This document shows positions 1-5,815 of a stretch of DNA of 12,300 bases, in pieces. The stretch comes from Chloroflexota bacterium (GTDB lineage Bacteria > Chloroflexota > Anaerolineae > Anaerolineales > Villigracilaceae): NCBI GenBank assembly GCA_021796315.1, contig JAJYOH010000113.1, positions 1 to 12,300 on the forward strand, written 5' to 3'. The translations under genes were made by a program, and so were the position numbers. Each line of letters begins with the position of its first letter. Position 1 is the first letter of the stretch. Below the pieces are notes generated by a model. It had not been told where the DNA came from, did no database searches, and was given only the letters and a program-made list of their open reading frames with translations.

Positions 1-174
1 CAACAACAAAACAAAGTTGCCGGTCAGCCAACCCAAGCCGAGCTTATATTGCAAGATTGGGATTTTGAAAATCCATTTAAAGACCGGACCCGGAGTGTTT
101 TGCGAGACCAGTTTGTCCATGATGAAAGATTCAGTCCAGTTATAGATTCGCTCCCCGATGCTGATCTTTGTCAT
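1..174 (-). CDS. Deazaflavin (F420)-dependent nitroreductase-like protein, 5' part only
   Basis: The first 58 codons of a gene run off the left edge of the window. It starts at an ATG (174-172) preceded by a strong ribosome binding site, GGAGG, at 184-180 with 5 nt spacing. The visible protein begins MTKISIGERIYNWTESF, and residues 33-52 contain FKWIFKIPI followed by LQYKLGLGWLTG. This resembles the N-terminus of the deazaflavin-dependent nitroreductase (Ddn-like) family, where such a segment precedes the cofactor-binding core, so the flavin-binding part lies outside the window. Members bind F420 or a related flavin and reduce varied substrates. The assignment rests on the N-terminal pattern only and is moderately sure. 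The gene is co-directional with the gene at 272-1183, 97 bp away. Confidence 0.6.
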   Translation of the reverse strand, partial: MTKISIGERIYNWTESFIMDKLVSQNTPGPVFKWIFKIPILQYKLGLGWLTGNFVLLL

Positions 175-271
175 AGTTTCCTCCCGCCGAAATTTCCACG
201 CAAGGTGGGGATATTGCGCCAAACAGTCGTTGTGAGACAAAGGGAAACATGATGCTAATAAAACATTTCAA
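175..271 (-). other. Intergenic spacer
   Basis: This 97-bp spacer lies between the Ntn-hydrolase-like gene and the nitroreductase-like gene. It holds the GGAGG ribosome binding site of the latter (180-184). I see no convincing terminator. A 10-bp palindrome, CAACTAGTTG, spans the upstream gene's stop codon at 269-278, but it is too short to be given meaning. Confidence 0.5.
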
Positions 272-1183
272 CTAGTTGTGATGTTTGTGGCGCGTCCTTT
301 TTTTACGTATCTTGTTACGCTCTTTATATCCTAAATTTTCACTCTTATTATCATTTGGCGAATCTACTATTATTAATTTATCTTCTTTGATTCCAATTCT
401 ATCTTCGGGTCCTAATAAAAGAAGAGTATCCGCATACGTAATCACATTCTTTGCAGTATTTGACTTAACGATTGAAACACAAGGTGTATTTGTATTGCTT
501 GAAATAATAGTTGCTATTAGGTTTTTTCCAACCGTCCCACCTGCTACAGACCGGTCGGCAATTTGTCGAATCATATGGACTGCCTTGTTAATCAACGCTT
601 CTTGCGATCTCCGTTGTCGAAGAAGATTCCTTAAGCCCTCTTCATCGTCAGACTTCATAGCTCGCCAAGCACCAATTCTTTGAATAAGCGTTATTTCCGG
701 AGATTCTTCATCTTTCTCGAGTTCTGAAATTATCCAGAAGTCTTTCTTCGCCTCTGGATAATCGGACCCTGTTAGAAAGTCTTGGAAATTTGTCACAATG
801 AGATTTCCTACAAGAGGCCGCGCCCTATGCGTTACATATCCTGTGAACATAACACTAAGTCTCTTTTGGGCAGGCGGTAAAGCTTTGAGGGCAGGGATCC
901 TAGAAAAGTCTTGAGAAGCTCTTATAGCAAACCTCTCTACCATTTCATAGATTGCATAATCTGGGGGAGCACAATTAAAAAGTGCGTCGAGTAACCAATC
1001 CTGTGTTTTGAATGATCCAGAAACTGCCAGTCCTGTATATCCTATAGCAAATCTTCCATTTTGGCACACTAAACATGTAGCCTTATTGGAATCATCATCG
1101 ACTATTTTTCCATCCCCAGTTAATCTTCGATCTGAAATCTGGATAACCTGATCTGCATTTCCAAGAGATAAGATGAAAGTCAT
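272..1183 (-). CDS. Putative HslV/proteasome-beta-like Ntn hydrolase, 303 aa
   Basis: I do not recognise a named gene. The N-terminus, however, fits a proteasome-type N-terminal-threonine hydrolase without propeptide. After Met removal, Thr is residue 1, Asp falls at 17 (in SDRRLT) and Lys at 33 (in SNKAT). These are the exact positions of the T1/D17/K33 catalytic residues of HslV and proteasome beta subunits. A glycine-containing turn (FAIGYTG, residues 45-51) follows where beta subunits carry the conserved Gly47. A later segment, ADRSVAGGTVGKNLIATII (209-227), resembles the D-x-x-S-G-G element near the end of the fold. The C-terminus is extended and very basic (RNKIRKKRTRHKHHN, 289-303). 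At 303 aa it is far longer than HslV (about 175). The start is the only in-frame ATG after the cupin gene's stop, 27 bp away. No Shine-Dalgarno is visible, but a TATTCT box lies 8 bp upstream, so it may be leaderless. The gene is markedly AT-rich compared with its neighbours, suggesting transfer. Protease or amidase activity is inferred. Confidence 0.6.
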   Translation of the reverse strand: MTFILSLGNADQVIQISDRRLTGDGKIVDDDSNKATCLVCQNGRFAIGYTGLAVSGSFKTQDWLLDALFNCAPPDYAIYEMVERFAIRASQDFSRIPALKALPPAQKRLSVMFTGYVTHRARPLVGNLIVTNFQDFLTGSDYPEAKKDFWIISELEKDEESPEITLIQRIGAWRAMKSDDEEGLRNLLRQRRSQEALINKAVHMIRQIADRSVAGGTVGKNLIATIISSNTNTPCVSIVKSNTAKNVITYADTLLLLGPEDRIGIKEDKLIIVDSPNDNKSENLGYKERNKIRKKRTRHKHHN

Positions 1184-1210
1184 GATCTGTGAGAATAAGA
1201 ATCTCAGTTT

Positions 1211-1576
1211 TCAACAACTCGCTTCATCAACAATCGTGATCTTGTCCTCCTTATTTGGGATGATGCACAAAAACTCAAACGGTTCTTCGCCTGAATTTTG
1301 ATATGAATGGATTACGCCTTCAGGAATAAAAACCACATCGCCGGCCTTGACGTGATGAGTCTCATCGCCGATGGTGATGTCGGCTTGTCCGCGCAGGACG
1401 TATTGTTCATGCTCGACGGTGTTCGTGTGGCGCGGCATGCCTCCGCCCTTTTGCATGGAGAATTTCCGCAGGGCGAAGTTCGGGCCTTCTTTGGACGAGA
1501 TCAAAACCTGAATCTTCGTATCTTTTCCGGCAGCGACATCTTTCGCTTCGACATCAACAGCATGTTTGACTGGCAT
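1211..1576 (-). CDS. Small single-domain cupin protein, 121 aa
   Basis: This is a single beta-barrel cupin. Motif 2 is complete (GDVVFIPEGVIHSYQN near residues 78-93, the G-x5-P-x-G-x2-H-x3-N pattern). Motif 1 is a variant (PRHTNTVEHEQYVLRG near 48-63) with His, His and Glu available for metal binding. The start is placed at ATG 1576, because AAGGAG lies at 1588-1583 with 6 nt spacing and the protein then begins MPVKHAVDVEA. A longer reading frame from 1633 lacks such a site and would begin inside a hairpin region. Small cupins of this kind often bind a metal and a small ligand or act as sensors or isomerases; the substrate cannot be told here. It lies 27 bp upstream of the Ntn-hydrolase-like gene and about 130 bp downstream of recF. 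Confidence 0.85.
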   Translation of the reverse strand: MPVKHAVDVEAKDVAAGKDTKIQVLISSKEGPNFALRKFSMQKGGGMPRHTNTVEHEQYVLRGQADITIGDETHHVKAGDVVFIPEGVIHSYQNSGEEPFEFLCIIPNKEDKITIVDEASC

Positions 1577-1582
1577 AGTTAT

Positions 1583-1588
1583 CTCCTT
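1583..1588 (-). promoter_or_regulatory. Ribosome binding site that fixes the cupin start
   Basis: AAGGAG lies 6 nt before ATG 1576 and decides in favour of this start over the upstream in-frame ATG at 1633. Confidence 0.8.
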
Positions 1589-1615
1589 AATCCGCAAAAA
1601 CATTTTGAACCGCGA

Positions 1616-1636
1616 CACTTGCACCTGGCGCAAGTG
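1616..1636. repeat. Short hairpin after the recF repeat
   Basis: A perfect 7-bp inverted repeat, CACTTGC (1616-1622) and GCAAGTG (1630-1636), encloses a 7-nt loop. It lies between recF and the cupin gene, at the far end of the repeat that starts at the recF stop. It could act as part of a transcription stop, but no T-tract follows on the minus strand. Confidence 0.5.
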
Positions 1637-1705
1637 CAGGTGAGCACGCTAAGAACGCGAAGATTTTTAATTTCTCTTTGCGATCTTTGCGCCCTTCGCG
1701 GTGAA
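1637..1705 (-). repeat. Dispersed intergenic repeat, copy 1 (after recF)
   Basis: Read on the minus strand, the repeat begins TTCACCGCGAAGGGCGCAAAGA at the base immediately after the recF TGA. It closely matches the start of the larger repeat at 6818. It contains the tandem unit CTTTGCG twice (1676-1682 and 1685-1691, plus-strand reading) and a 7-bp inverted pair, CGCGAAG (1656-1662) and CTTCGCG (1694-1700). The outer limit near 1637 is uncertain. It appears to be a non-coding palindromic repeat of the 'caccgc-aaag' type; open frames through it are not genes. Confidence 0.6.
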
Positions 1706-2926
1706 TCATTTTTGAACACTTCCGTCCTGCACTTTCCAAACTTCCGACTTTTCCACAAACTCTGGAGCGAACATCTTCGCATCTGTCGCGGTAAACAAGA
1801 CCTGTTCGCTCTCGCTTACATATTTTAGCAAATCTGCCCGCCGTTGCAGGTCAAGCTCGGCCATCACTTCATCCAGCAGGATCACCGGCCACTCGCCCGT
1901 GCGTTCCTTCATCCAGTTGACCTCGGCCATCTTCAAAGCCAGCAAAGCCGTGCGCAATTGTCCGCGCGAACCGTAATCGCCAAGGTCAATGCCGTTGGCG
2001 AGGAAACGCAACTCGTCGCGGTGCGGGCCGATGGTGGTCACGCCGCGCGCGATCTCCTCGGAGCGAAGCGCCGTCAGACGAGTCAGAAAGCCCGTGCGGA
2101 TCTCGTCCGCTTTGAGGGCGGAACGATCGATGTCCGTCGTCAAGCGCAGACCGATCTGCCCGTCCGTATTTTCCAACGGGTCATACGCGGGTTGATAATT
2201 CAATCGTAAAATTTCATGGCCGTGAGTCAACTCATTATGGACGCGCGCCGCGAGGCGTTCGATCTGCTGGACGGCTTCGATGCGCCACTGGATAATCTGC
2301 GCGCCCAGACGCGCCAGCGTCTCATCCCAGACTTGAAGCTGTTCGCTGTTTCCTCCTCGTTCACTCAACGTTTTGAGCAACGCGTTGCGTTGACTGAGCG
2401 CCTGCGAATAATCGCTGAGCACGCCCGCATACTGAGGGACGGCTTGCGCCAATGCGAGATTTAAATAACGGCGGCGTTCATCCGGCCCGCCCTCGACGAT
2501 CTGCGACATTTGCGGAACGAAGATGACCGCGTTGAAATGGCCGATGACTTCGTTCATTTGTTTCTTCACGCCATCCAGCAGAATTTCTTTTCGCAAACGC
2601 TGACCGTTGATGCCGGTCGGTTCAAGAATCAAACGCGCTTCGATGCGATGTTTTCTTGCGCCGCGTTCGCCCACAGGGTCGCTTCGCTGATATTCCGCGA
2701 CGAGACGCGCTACCGCGAGTGAGTTCTTCGCTTCGTGGAAGTTGACCATTTGCCGGTCGGCGTTGGTTTGAAAGGATGTGAAGGATGCCAGGAAATAAAT
2801 GGCTTCGAGGATGCTGGTCTTGCCCTGCGCGTTGTTTCCCACCAGCAAAACAACCCGCCGGGGTACGTCAATATCCAGGCGGGCAAAATTGCGAAAGTTG
2901 GTGAGGGAAAGATGCTTGAGGAACAT
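1706..2926 (-). CDS. recF: DNA replication/repair protein RecF, 406 aa
   Basis: RecF is an SMC-like ATPase that helps RecO/RecR load RecA at single-strand gaps. The N-terminus MFLKHLSLTNFRNF is typical of the family. Walker A is GNNAQGKTS (30-38). A conserved GPHRDEL lies at 300-306, the ABC signature GSRGQLRT at 319-326, and Walker B VILLDEVMAELD at 348-359, so all ATPase motifs are intact. The length is slightly above the usual 360-380 residues. The start at 2926 fits the family N-terminus, although the upstream bases (GAAAGAAAAATTAACGC) give only a weak ribosome binding site. The gene lies 70 bp downstream of def on the same strand, separated by a hairpin, and its stop codon abuts a dispersed repeat. 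It is not next to dnaA/dnaN here, unlike the classical oriC arrangement. Confidence 0.97.
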   Translation of the reverse strand: MFLKHLSLTNFRNFARLDIDVPRRVVLLVGNNAQGKTSILEAIYFLASFTSFQTNADRQMVNFHEAKNSLAVARLVAEYQRSDPVGERGARKHRIEARLILEPTGINGQRLRKEILLDGVKKQMNEVIGHFNAVIFVPQMSQIVEGGPDERRRYLNLALAQAVPQYAGVLSDYSQALSQRNALLKTLSERGGNSEQLQVWDETLARLGAQIIQWRIEAVQQIERLAARVHNELTHGHEILRLNYQPAYDPLENTDGQIGLRLTTDIDRSALKADEIRTGFLTRLTALRSEEIARGVTTIGPHRDELRFLANGIDLGDYGSRGQLRTALLALKMAEVNWMKERTGEWPVILLDEVMAELDLQRRADLLKYVSESEQVLFTATDAKMFAPEFVEKSEVWKVQDGSVQK

Positions 2927-2938
2927 GCGTTAATTTTT

Positions 2939-2966
2939 CTTTCATCTTTCATCTTTCGTCTTTCAT
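2939..2966. repeat. Four tandem heptamers before recF
   Basis: CTTTCAT occurs four times head to tail (2939, 2946, 2953, 2960); the third copy is CTTTCGT. The array begins 13 bp upstream of the recF start codon and overlaps the left arm of the hairpin at 2952-2989. On the transcript it reads as repeated ATGAAAG, a purine-rich leader. Confidence 0.75.
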
Positions 2967-2989
2967 TGCAAAAGAAGAAAGACGAAAGA
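2952..2989. terminator. 13-bp stem hairpin between def and recF
   Basis: TCTTTCGTCTTTC (2952-2964) pairs perfectly with GAAAGACGAAAGA (2977-2989) around a 12-nt loop. It begins 8 bp after the def stop. There is no T-tract on the minus strand, so it may be a partial terminator, an mRNA processing or stability element, or a structure controlling recF translation rather than a simple intrinsic terminator. Confidence 0.5.
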
Positions 2990-2996
2990 AGCGGTA

Positions 2997-3521
2997 TCAG
3001 GCTCCTTCAACTTCTTCGTCCGCGGATGGTTTCCAAACTTTTGTTGCGCGGTCGGGGTAAACGACACCATCCAGATGATCGATCTCGTGCTGGAAGATTC
3101 TCGCCAGCCAGCCTTCAGCCTTGACCTTGGTCGGCTGTCCGCGGCGATTGAGTCCCTTGATTTGAAGCGTCGAATAACGCTCGACCTCGCCCACCAGACC
3201 CGGAATGGACAAGCAACCTTCCACGCCCATTTCTTTTTCTTCGGAAACTTTTACGATCTCCGGATTGATCATCACATAAAGTTTTTTGGGCTGCTCGACG
3301 ATCTCACCGTTCTCGTCCTCTTCCTCTTCGCCGTATTCGATGACGATCAAGCGGTCGGAAATCCCAACCTGCGGCGCGGCCAAACCAACGCCGGGCGCGT
3401 CGCGCATCGTTTCGATCATGTCGTCAATTAATGTTTGCAGATTGCCGTCAAACTTGCTGATCGGACGGGCTTTGCGCCGCAAGACCGGGTCCGGTAGAGT
3501 TACGATTGTTCTTAATGCCAT
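2997..3521 (-). CDS. def: Peptide deformylase, 174 aa
   Basis: This metalloenzyme removes the formyl group from the N-terminal methionine of new proteins at the ribosome. All three motifs are present: GVGLAAPQ (44-51), EGCLS (101-105, Cys103 binds the metal) and HEIDH (145-149, two metal-binding His and the catalytic Glu). An acidic insert, EEEEDENGEIVEQ (65-77), sits between motifs I and II, and a short acidic tail ends the protein. The length is normal. GAGGT at 3531-3527, 5 nt before ATG 3521, supports the start. It lies 29 bp downstream of the cNMP-binding membrane protein gene and upstream of recF, so it is probably part of one minus-strand transcript. Confidence 0.97.
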   Translation of the reverse strand: MALRTIVTLPDPVLRRKARPISKFDGNLQTLIDDMIETMRDAPGVGLAAPQVGISDRLIVIEYGEEEEDENGEIVEQPKKLYVMINPEIVKVSEEKEMGVEGCLSIPGLVGEVERYSTLQIKGLNRRGQPTKVKAEGWLARIFQHEIDHLDGVVYPDRATKVWKPSADEEVEGA

Positions 3522-3550
3522 GAATTACCTCGAAAGTTTTTCGCCTGATT

Positions 3551-5260
3551 TTACTCGTTTTTCGTTTCAGACTTCCGCTGGTTGGTCTCCTCGCGGAACT
3601 CCTCGACATTTTCGTGGTACGCCGCCAGCCAATCTGTAAAACGTTCGCGTTCGGCAGCGCCCTCAGATTGTCTTTTCATTGTCATGCGTGCAACGCGCCG
3701 GCGATCAATATCGGCCTGCACGCCGGCGGGATCAAGCACATCTTCAAAAGCCAGCTTGGTCCCGCCGACGACGATCTCAACCGTGCCGAAGTTGAACAAA
3801 TATCCCATCAGGCCCACACGTTTGTATTCGGTGCCTAAAATATTTTCGAGCGGAGCGGCACGCCGCTCCTCCGTCCCGAACGGCTTGCGGTCAAGGTCGA
3901 GGATTTGATCGCTGGTAACTTGAAAAATATCGTTGCCCCAGTCCACATATTGATAGGCCCACCAGATCGAAAACGGCAATATCAAGAACCCTAAAACAAG
4001 GACGGTCGTATCCACATGAGCGCCGGTCGAAACAAAGAACGTTACTCCGGGTGTACGTATCAAATGAACAATGCGCAGAATAATGCCCGCAATCATCAAC
4101 ACGATCAGGAGTGTTGGCTGCCATACCTGCTGCAAAAGTACAAACCAATGTTTGCGATACGTGATCGTACCGCCTTCCTCCGTCCGTAGTTTGAACCAGT
4201 TGGCGGCCACCACTCTCCACCACGGAATTTTGTACAAACTGGGCGCTGTGATTTTGGGCGGGACAGGCGCCGCTTCTGGTTTGGTCTCCACAATTGGCAG
4301 ACCGAGTTTTTTACGCAGTGTATTTCGCAGCTCTTCTTTTTCAGCGCGCGATTGGGTATGTTTGGTGCGCGCCCACTGTTCCTCCACCATGTGCGCGGCC
4401 TGGTACGGATGGGAAACAAAACGGAACGGAATCTTACCGGTGAATGTGCGCACGACCACATCGCCATAATCCATCATGCGGCCGGTCACGTCAGTTTCCA
4501 CGCTGACAGAGAGCACGGTGCTCAACGGCGATTCCTGGCGGCTGTCATAAATGCCGATCACTTTTTCGAGCCAGATCACGCGTTGATTGGTCACGATGTA
4601 ATAATCATTGCCCCAATCGATGACGTTCCAAATGATCCAACCGGCGATGGCCGCATAAAGAATAACCGCCACCGCAAGAGCCGCTATTGTCGAGGAGTGT
4701 GTAAGAAAATGCCAAATCGTTAAACCAACTGGAAAGACCAGCGCAAAGACCGGAGAGACCAGGGAACGGGCGAGCAGGATCTCATGTTTGCGCGCAACAA
4801 AATAGACCACCTCGTTCTCGGCCAGCCAGCTAAAGCGCTGCTGGCGCGCCAACCGGCGGCTGCTGATGGAAACGTCAAAACTGGGTTTGAGTTTGCTAAA
4901 TCTTTTGAGAAGCAGATTGAACTCATCGCGCGAGAGGGAAAGTAATAAGGTGTTTTCAGCGGCAGTTACCGTCGCCGAACGCCTGTGATTGGAAAACAGG
5001 GCTTCTTCGCCAAAATAATCGCTGGTGATCAACGTAGCCAGGTAAAAATTCTTTTTGCCGCGCATCTGATTGATCTTGATCTTCCCGCTAAAAATGATGA
5101 AGAATCGGTCAGCGCTCGAGCCTTGCTTAAAGACATCCTGCCCCTCTTCAAACGGCTCTTCCTTCATTTTCTCGGCAATTGAAAGGAGGTCATCCTCTTT
5201 AATATCTCGAAAGAGATGGATGCGTCCAAGGAACGCGGCACGGGCAGGAGTAGCGATCAC
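3551..5260 (-). CDS. cNMP-binding domain protein with two membrane/PH-like modules, 569 aa
   Basis: Residues about 10-130 form a cyclic-nucleotide-binding (CRP/PKA-type) domain with the phosphate-binding cassette FGEEALF (83-89) and RRSATVTA (93-100); the Arg needed for phosphate contact is present. Two similar modules follow. Each has hydrophobic segments (about 165-186 and 192-213, then 378-400 and 416-437) ending in the same DWGND motif (215-219 and 440-444) and then a beta-rich stretch of about 75 residues resembling bacterial PH-like (bPH2) domains. A charged, proline-containing linker (about 297-345) separates them, and a charged helical tail ends the protein. A membrane-anchored sensor of a cyclic nucleotide is inferred; partners and ligand are unknown. 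The start is GTG 5260: stops lie just upstream, and the next Met (32) would cut the cNMP domain. No Shine-Dalgarno is seen, but TAGAAT lies 6 bp upstream, so it may be leaderless. It follows the redoxin gene by 12 bp. Confidence 0.88.
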   Translation of the reverse strand: MIATPARAAFLGRIHLFRDIKEDDLLSIAEKMKEEPFEEGQDVFKQGSSADRFFIIFSGKIKINQMRGKKNFYLATLITSDYFGEEALFSNHRRSATVTAAENTLLLSLSRDEFNLLLKRFSKLKPSFDVSISSRRLARQQRFSWLAENEVVYFVARKHEILLARSLVSPVFALVFPVGLTIWHFLTHSSTIAALAVAVILYAAIAGWIIWNVIDWGNDYYIVTNQRVIWLEKVIGIYDSRQESPLSTVLSVSVETDVTGRMMDYGDVVVRTFTGKIPFRFVSHPYQAAHMVEEQWARTKHTQSRAEKEELRNTLRKKLGLPIVETKPEAAPVPPKITAPSLYKIPWWRVVAANWFKLRTEEGGTITYRKHWFVLLQQVWQPTLLIVLMIAGIILRIVHLIRTPGVTFFVSTGAHVDTTVLVLGFLILPFSIWWAYQYVDWGNDIFQVTSDQILDLDRKPFGTEERRAAPLENILGTEYKRVGLMGYLFNFGTVEIVVGGTKLAFEDVLDPAGVQADIDRRRVARMTMKRQSEGAAERERFTDWLAAYHENVEEFREETNQRKSETKNE

Positions 5261-5266
5261 GGTTTT

Positions 5267-5272
5267 ATTCTA
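5267..5272 (-). promoter_or_regulatory. Possible -10 box for a leaderless start
   Basis: TAGAAT lies 6 bp before the GTG start of the cNMP-binding protein, where no Shine-Dalgarno is present. It overlaps the end of the redoxin gene region. A -10 box at this distance would put the transcript start at or near the start codon. This is tentative. Confidence 0.35.
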
Positions 5273-5800
5273 TCAAATTTCACGCACGATGGCGCAGCCG
5301 CAGGCGGGAGTCTCCGTCAGCGCTGGCAAACGCCCATCGAGCAGGGCTTCCACCGCTTCGTCCAGAAAGAAGCGGGTGGGTTTTCGCTGGCGGAACGCGA
5401 CATCGTCCACCGCGCCTCGATAACGCAGGATACCGTCGCGGTCGATCACGAAAATATGCGGCGTGGTTTGCGCGTCGTATAAATCGGCGACGAATTGATT
5501 CGCGTCGATCAGGACGAGGGGCAGGCGGCGCGTTTTAGAAATCTCTTCCACGCTTTGAATTGACTCGCTTCGATTCGCGGCGATGGACAGCATCACCACA
5601 TCCTCGCGCCATTGAACGAACATCGGCATGATGATGTGGTCGGTGCGCTCCGAATGCGGGCACTCGCACGACCAAAAGTTGACGATGACGATCTTGCCGC
5701 GATAATCGCTCAGGCGGTGTTTTTCTCCATCAAGGTCGGGCAATTCAAAATCGCGAGCGGGCTGATTGATTTCCACGCTGAAATTATATCGTGATGCCAT
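5273..5800 (-). CDS. Thioredoxin-like redoxin (AhpC/TSA-TlpA type), 175 aa
   Basis: This is a cytoplasmic thioredoxin-fold protein; no signal peptide is visible. The motif FELPDLDG (18-25), the strand IVIVNFW (37-43) and the cis-proline region QTTPHIFVIDRDG (111-123) mark the AhpC/TSA-redoxin fold. The active site reads WSCECPHS: Cys47 sits where the first redox Cys is expected, the usual second CxxC Cys is Ser50, and an extra Cys45 makes a C-x-C. The C-terminus carries a CGC (167-169) in TPACGCAIV, resembling the conserved Cys near the end of related thioredoxin-family proteins and a possible resolving cysteine. The start at ATG 5800 is chosen because GGGGGAG precedes it by 8 nt; an in-frame ATG at 5830 would lie within the divergent gene. 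A role in thiol or peroxide redox is inferred. It heads the minus-strand run. Confidence 0.88.
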   Translation of the reverse strand: MASRYNFSVEINQPARDFELPDLDGEKHRLSDYRGKIVIVNFWSCECPHSERTDHIIMPMFVQWREDVVMLSIAANRSESIQSVEEISKTRRLPLVLIDANQFVADLYDAQTTPHIFVIDRDGILRYRGAVDDVAFRQRKPTRFFLDEAVEALLDGRLPALTETPACGCAIVREI

Positions 5801-5815
5801 GATAAAATCTCCCCC
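5801..5815. promoter_or_regulatory. 15-bp divergent intergenic region
   Basis: The two start codons facing away from each other are only 15 bp apart. On the minus strand the bases give the GGGGGAG ribosome binding site of the redoxin gene. On the plus strand they give no Shine-Dalgarno but a TAAAAT (5803-5808) 7 bp before ATG 5816. Each promoter must therefore overlap the other gene, or the plus-strand mRNA is leaderless. Confidence 0.45.

Noticed and set aside
49..252. Plus-strand ORF of 67 codons at the left edge
   Set aside because: It starts at TTG without a ribosome binding site and is antisense to a better-supported minus-strand gene start (GGAGG, ATG 174).
285..683. Plus-strand ORF of 132 codons
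   Set aside because: It is a shadow of the Ntn-hydrolase-like gene, with low-complexity content and no ribosome binding site.
1577..1633. Longer start for the cupin gene
   Set aside because: The extra 19 residues come from the hairpin region and lack a ribosome binding site; AAGGAG points to ATG 1576.
1616..1705. CRISPR-like or operator-like array from the repeated CTTTGCG units
   Set aside because: There are only two short copies with no regular spacers; the region is better explained as a palindromic intergenic repeat.
1307..1828. Plus-strand ORF of 173 codons across cupin, repeat and recF end
   Set aside because: It runs through two well-supported minus-strand genes and the repeat between them and shows no domain.
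1706..2926. Replication origin next to recF
   Set aside because: No dnaA, dnaN or clustered DnaA boxes were seen; recF sits behind def instead.
2735..3124. Plus-strand ORF of 129 codons over the recF start and def end
   Set aside because: It is antisense to conserved motifs of two real genes and crosses the hairpin and heptamer array.
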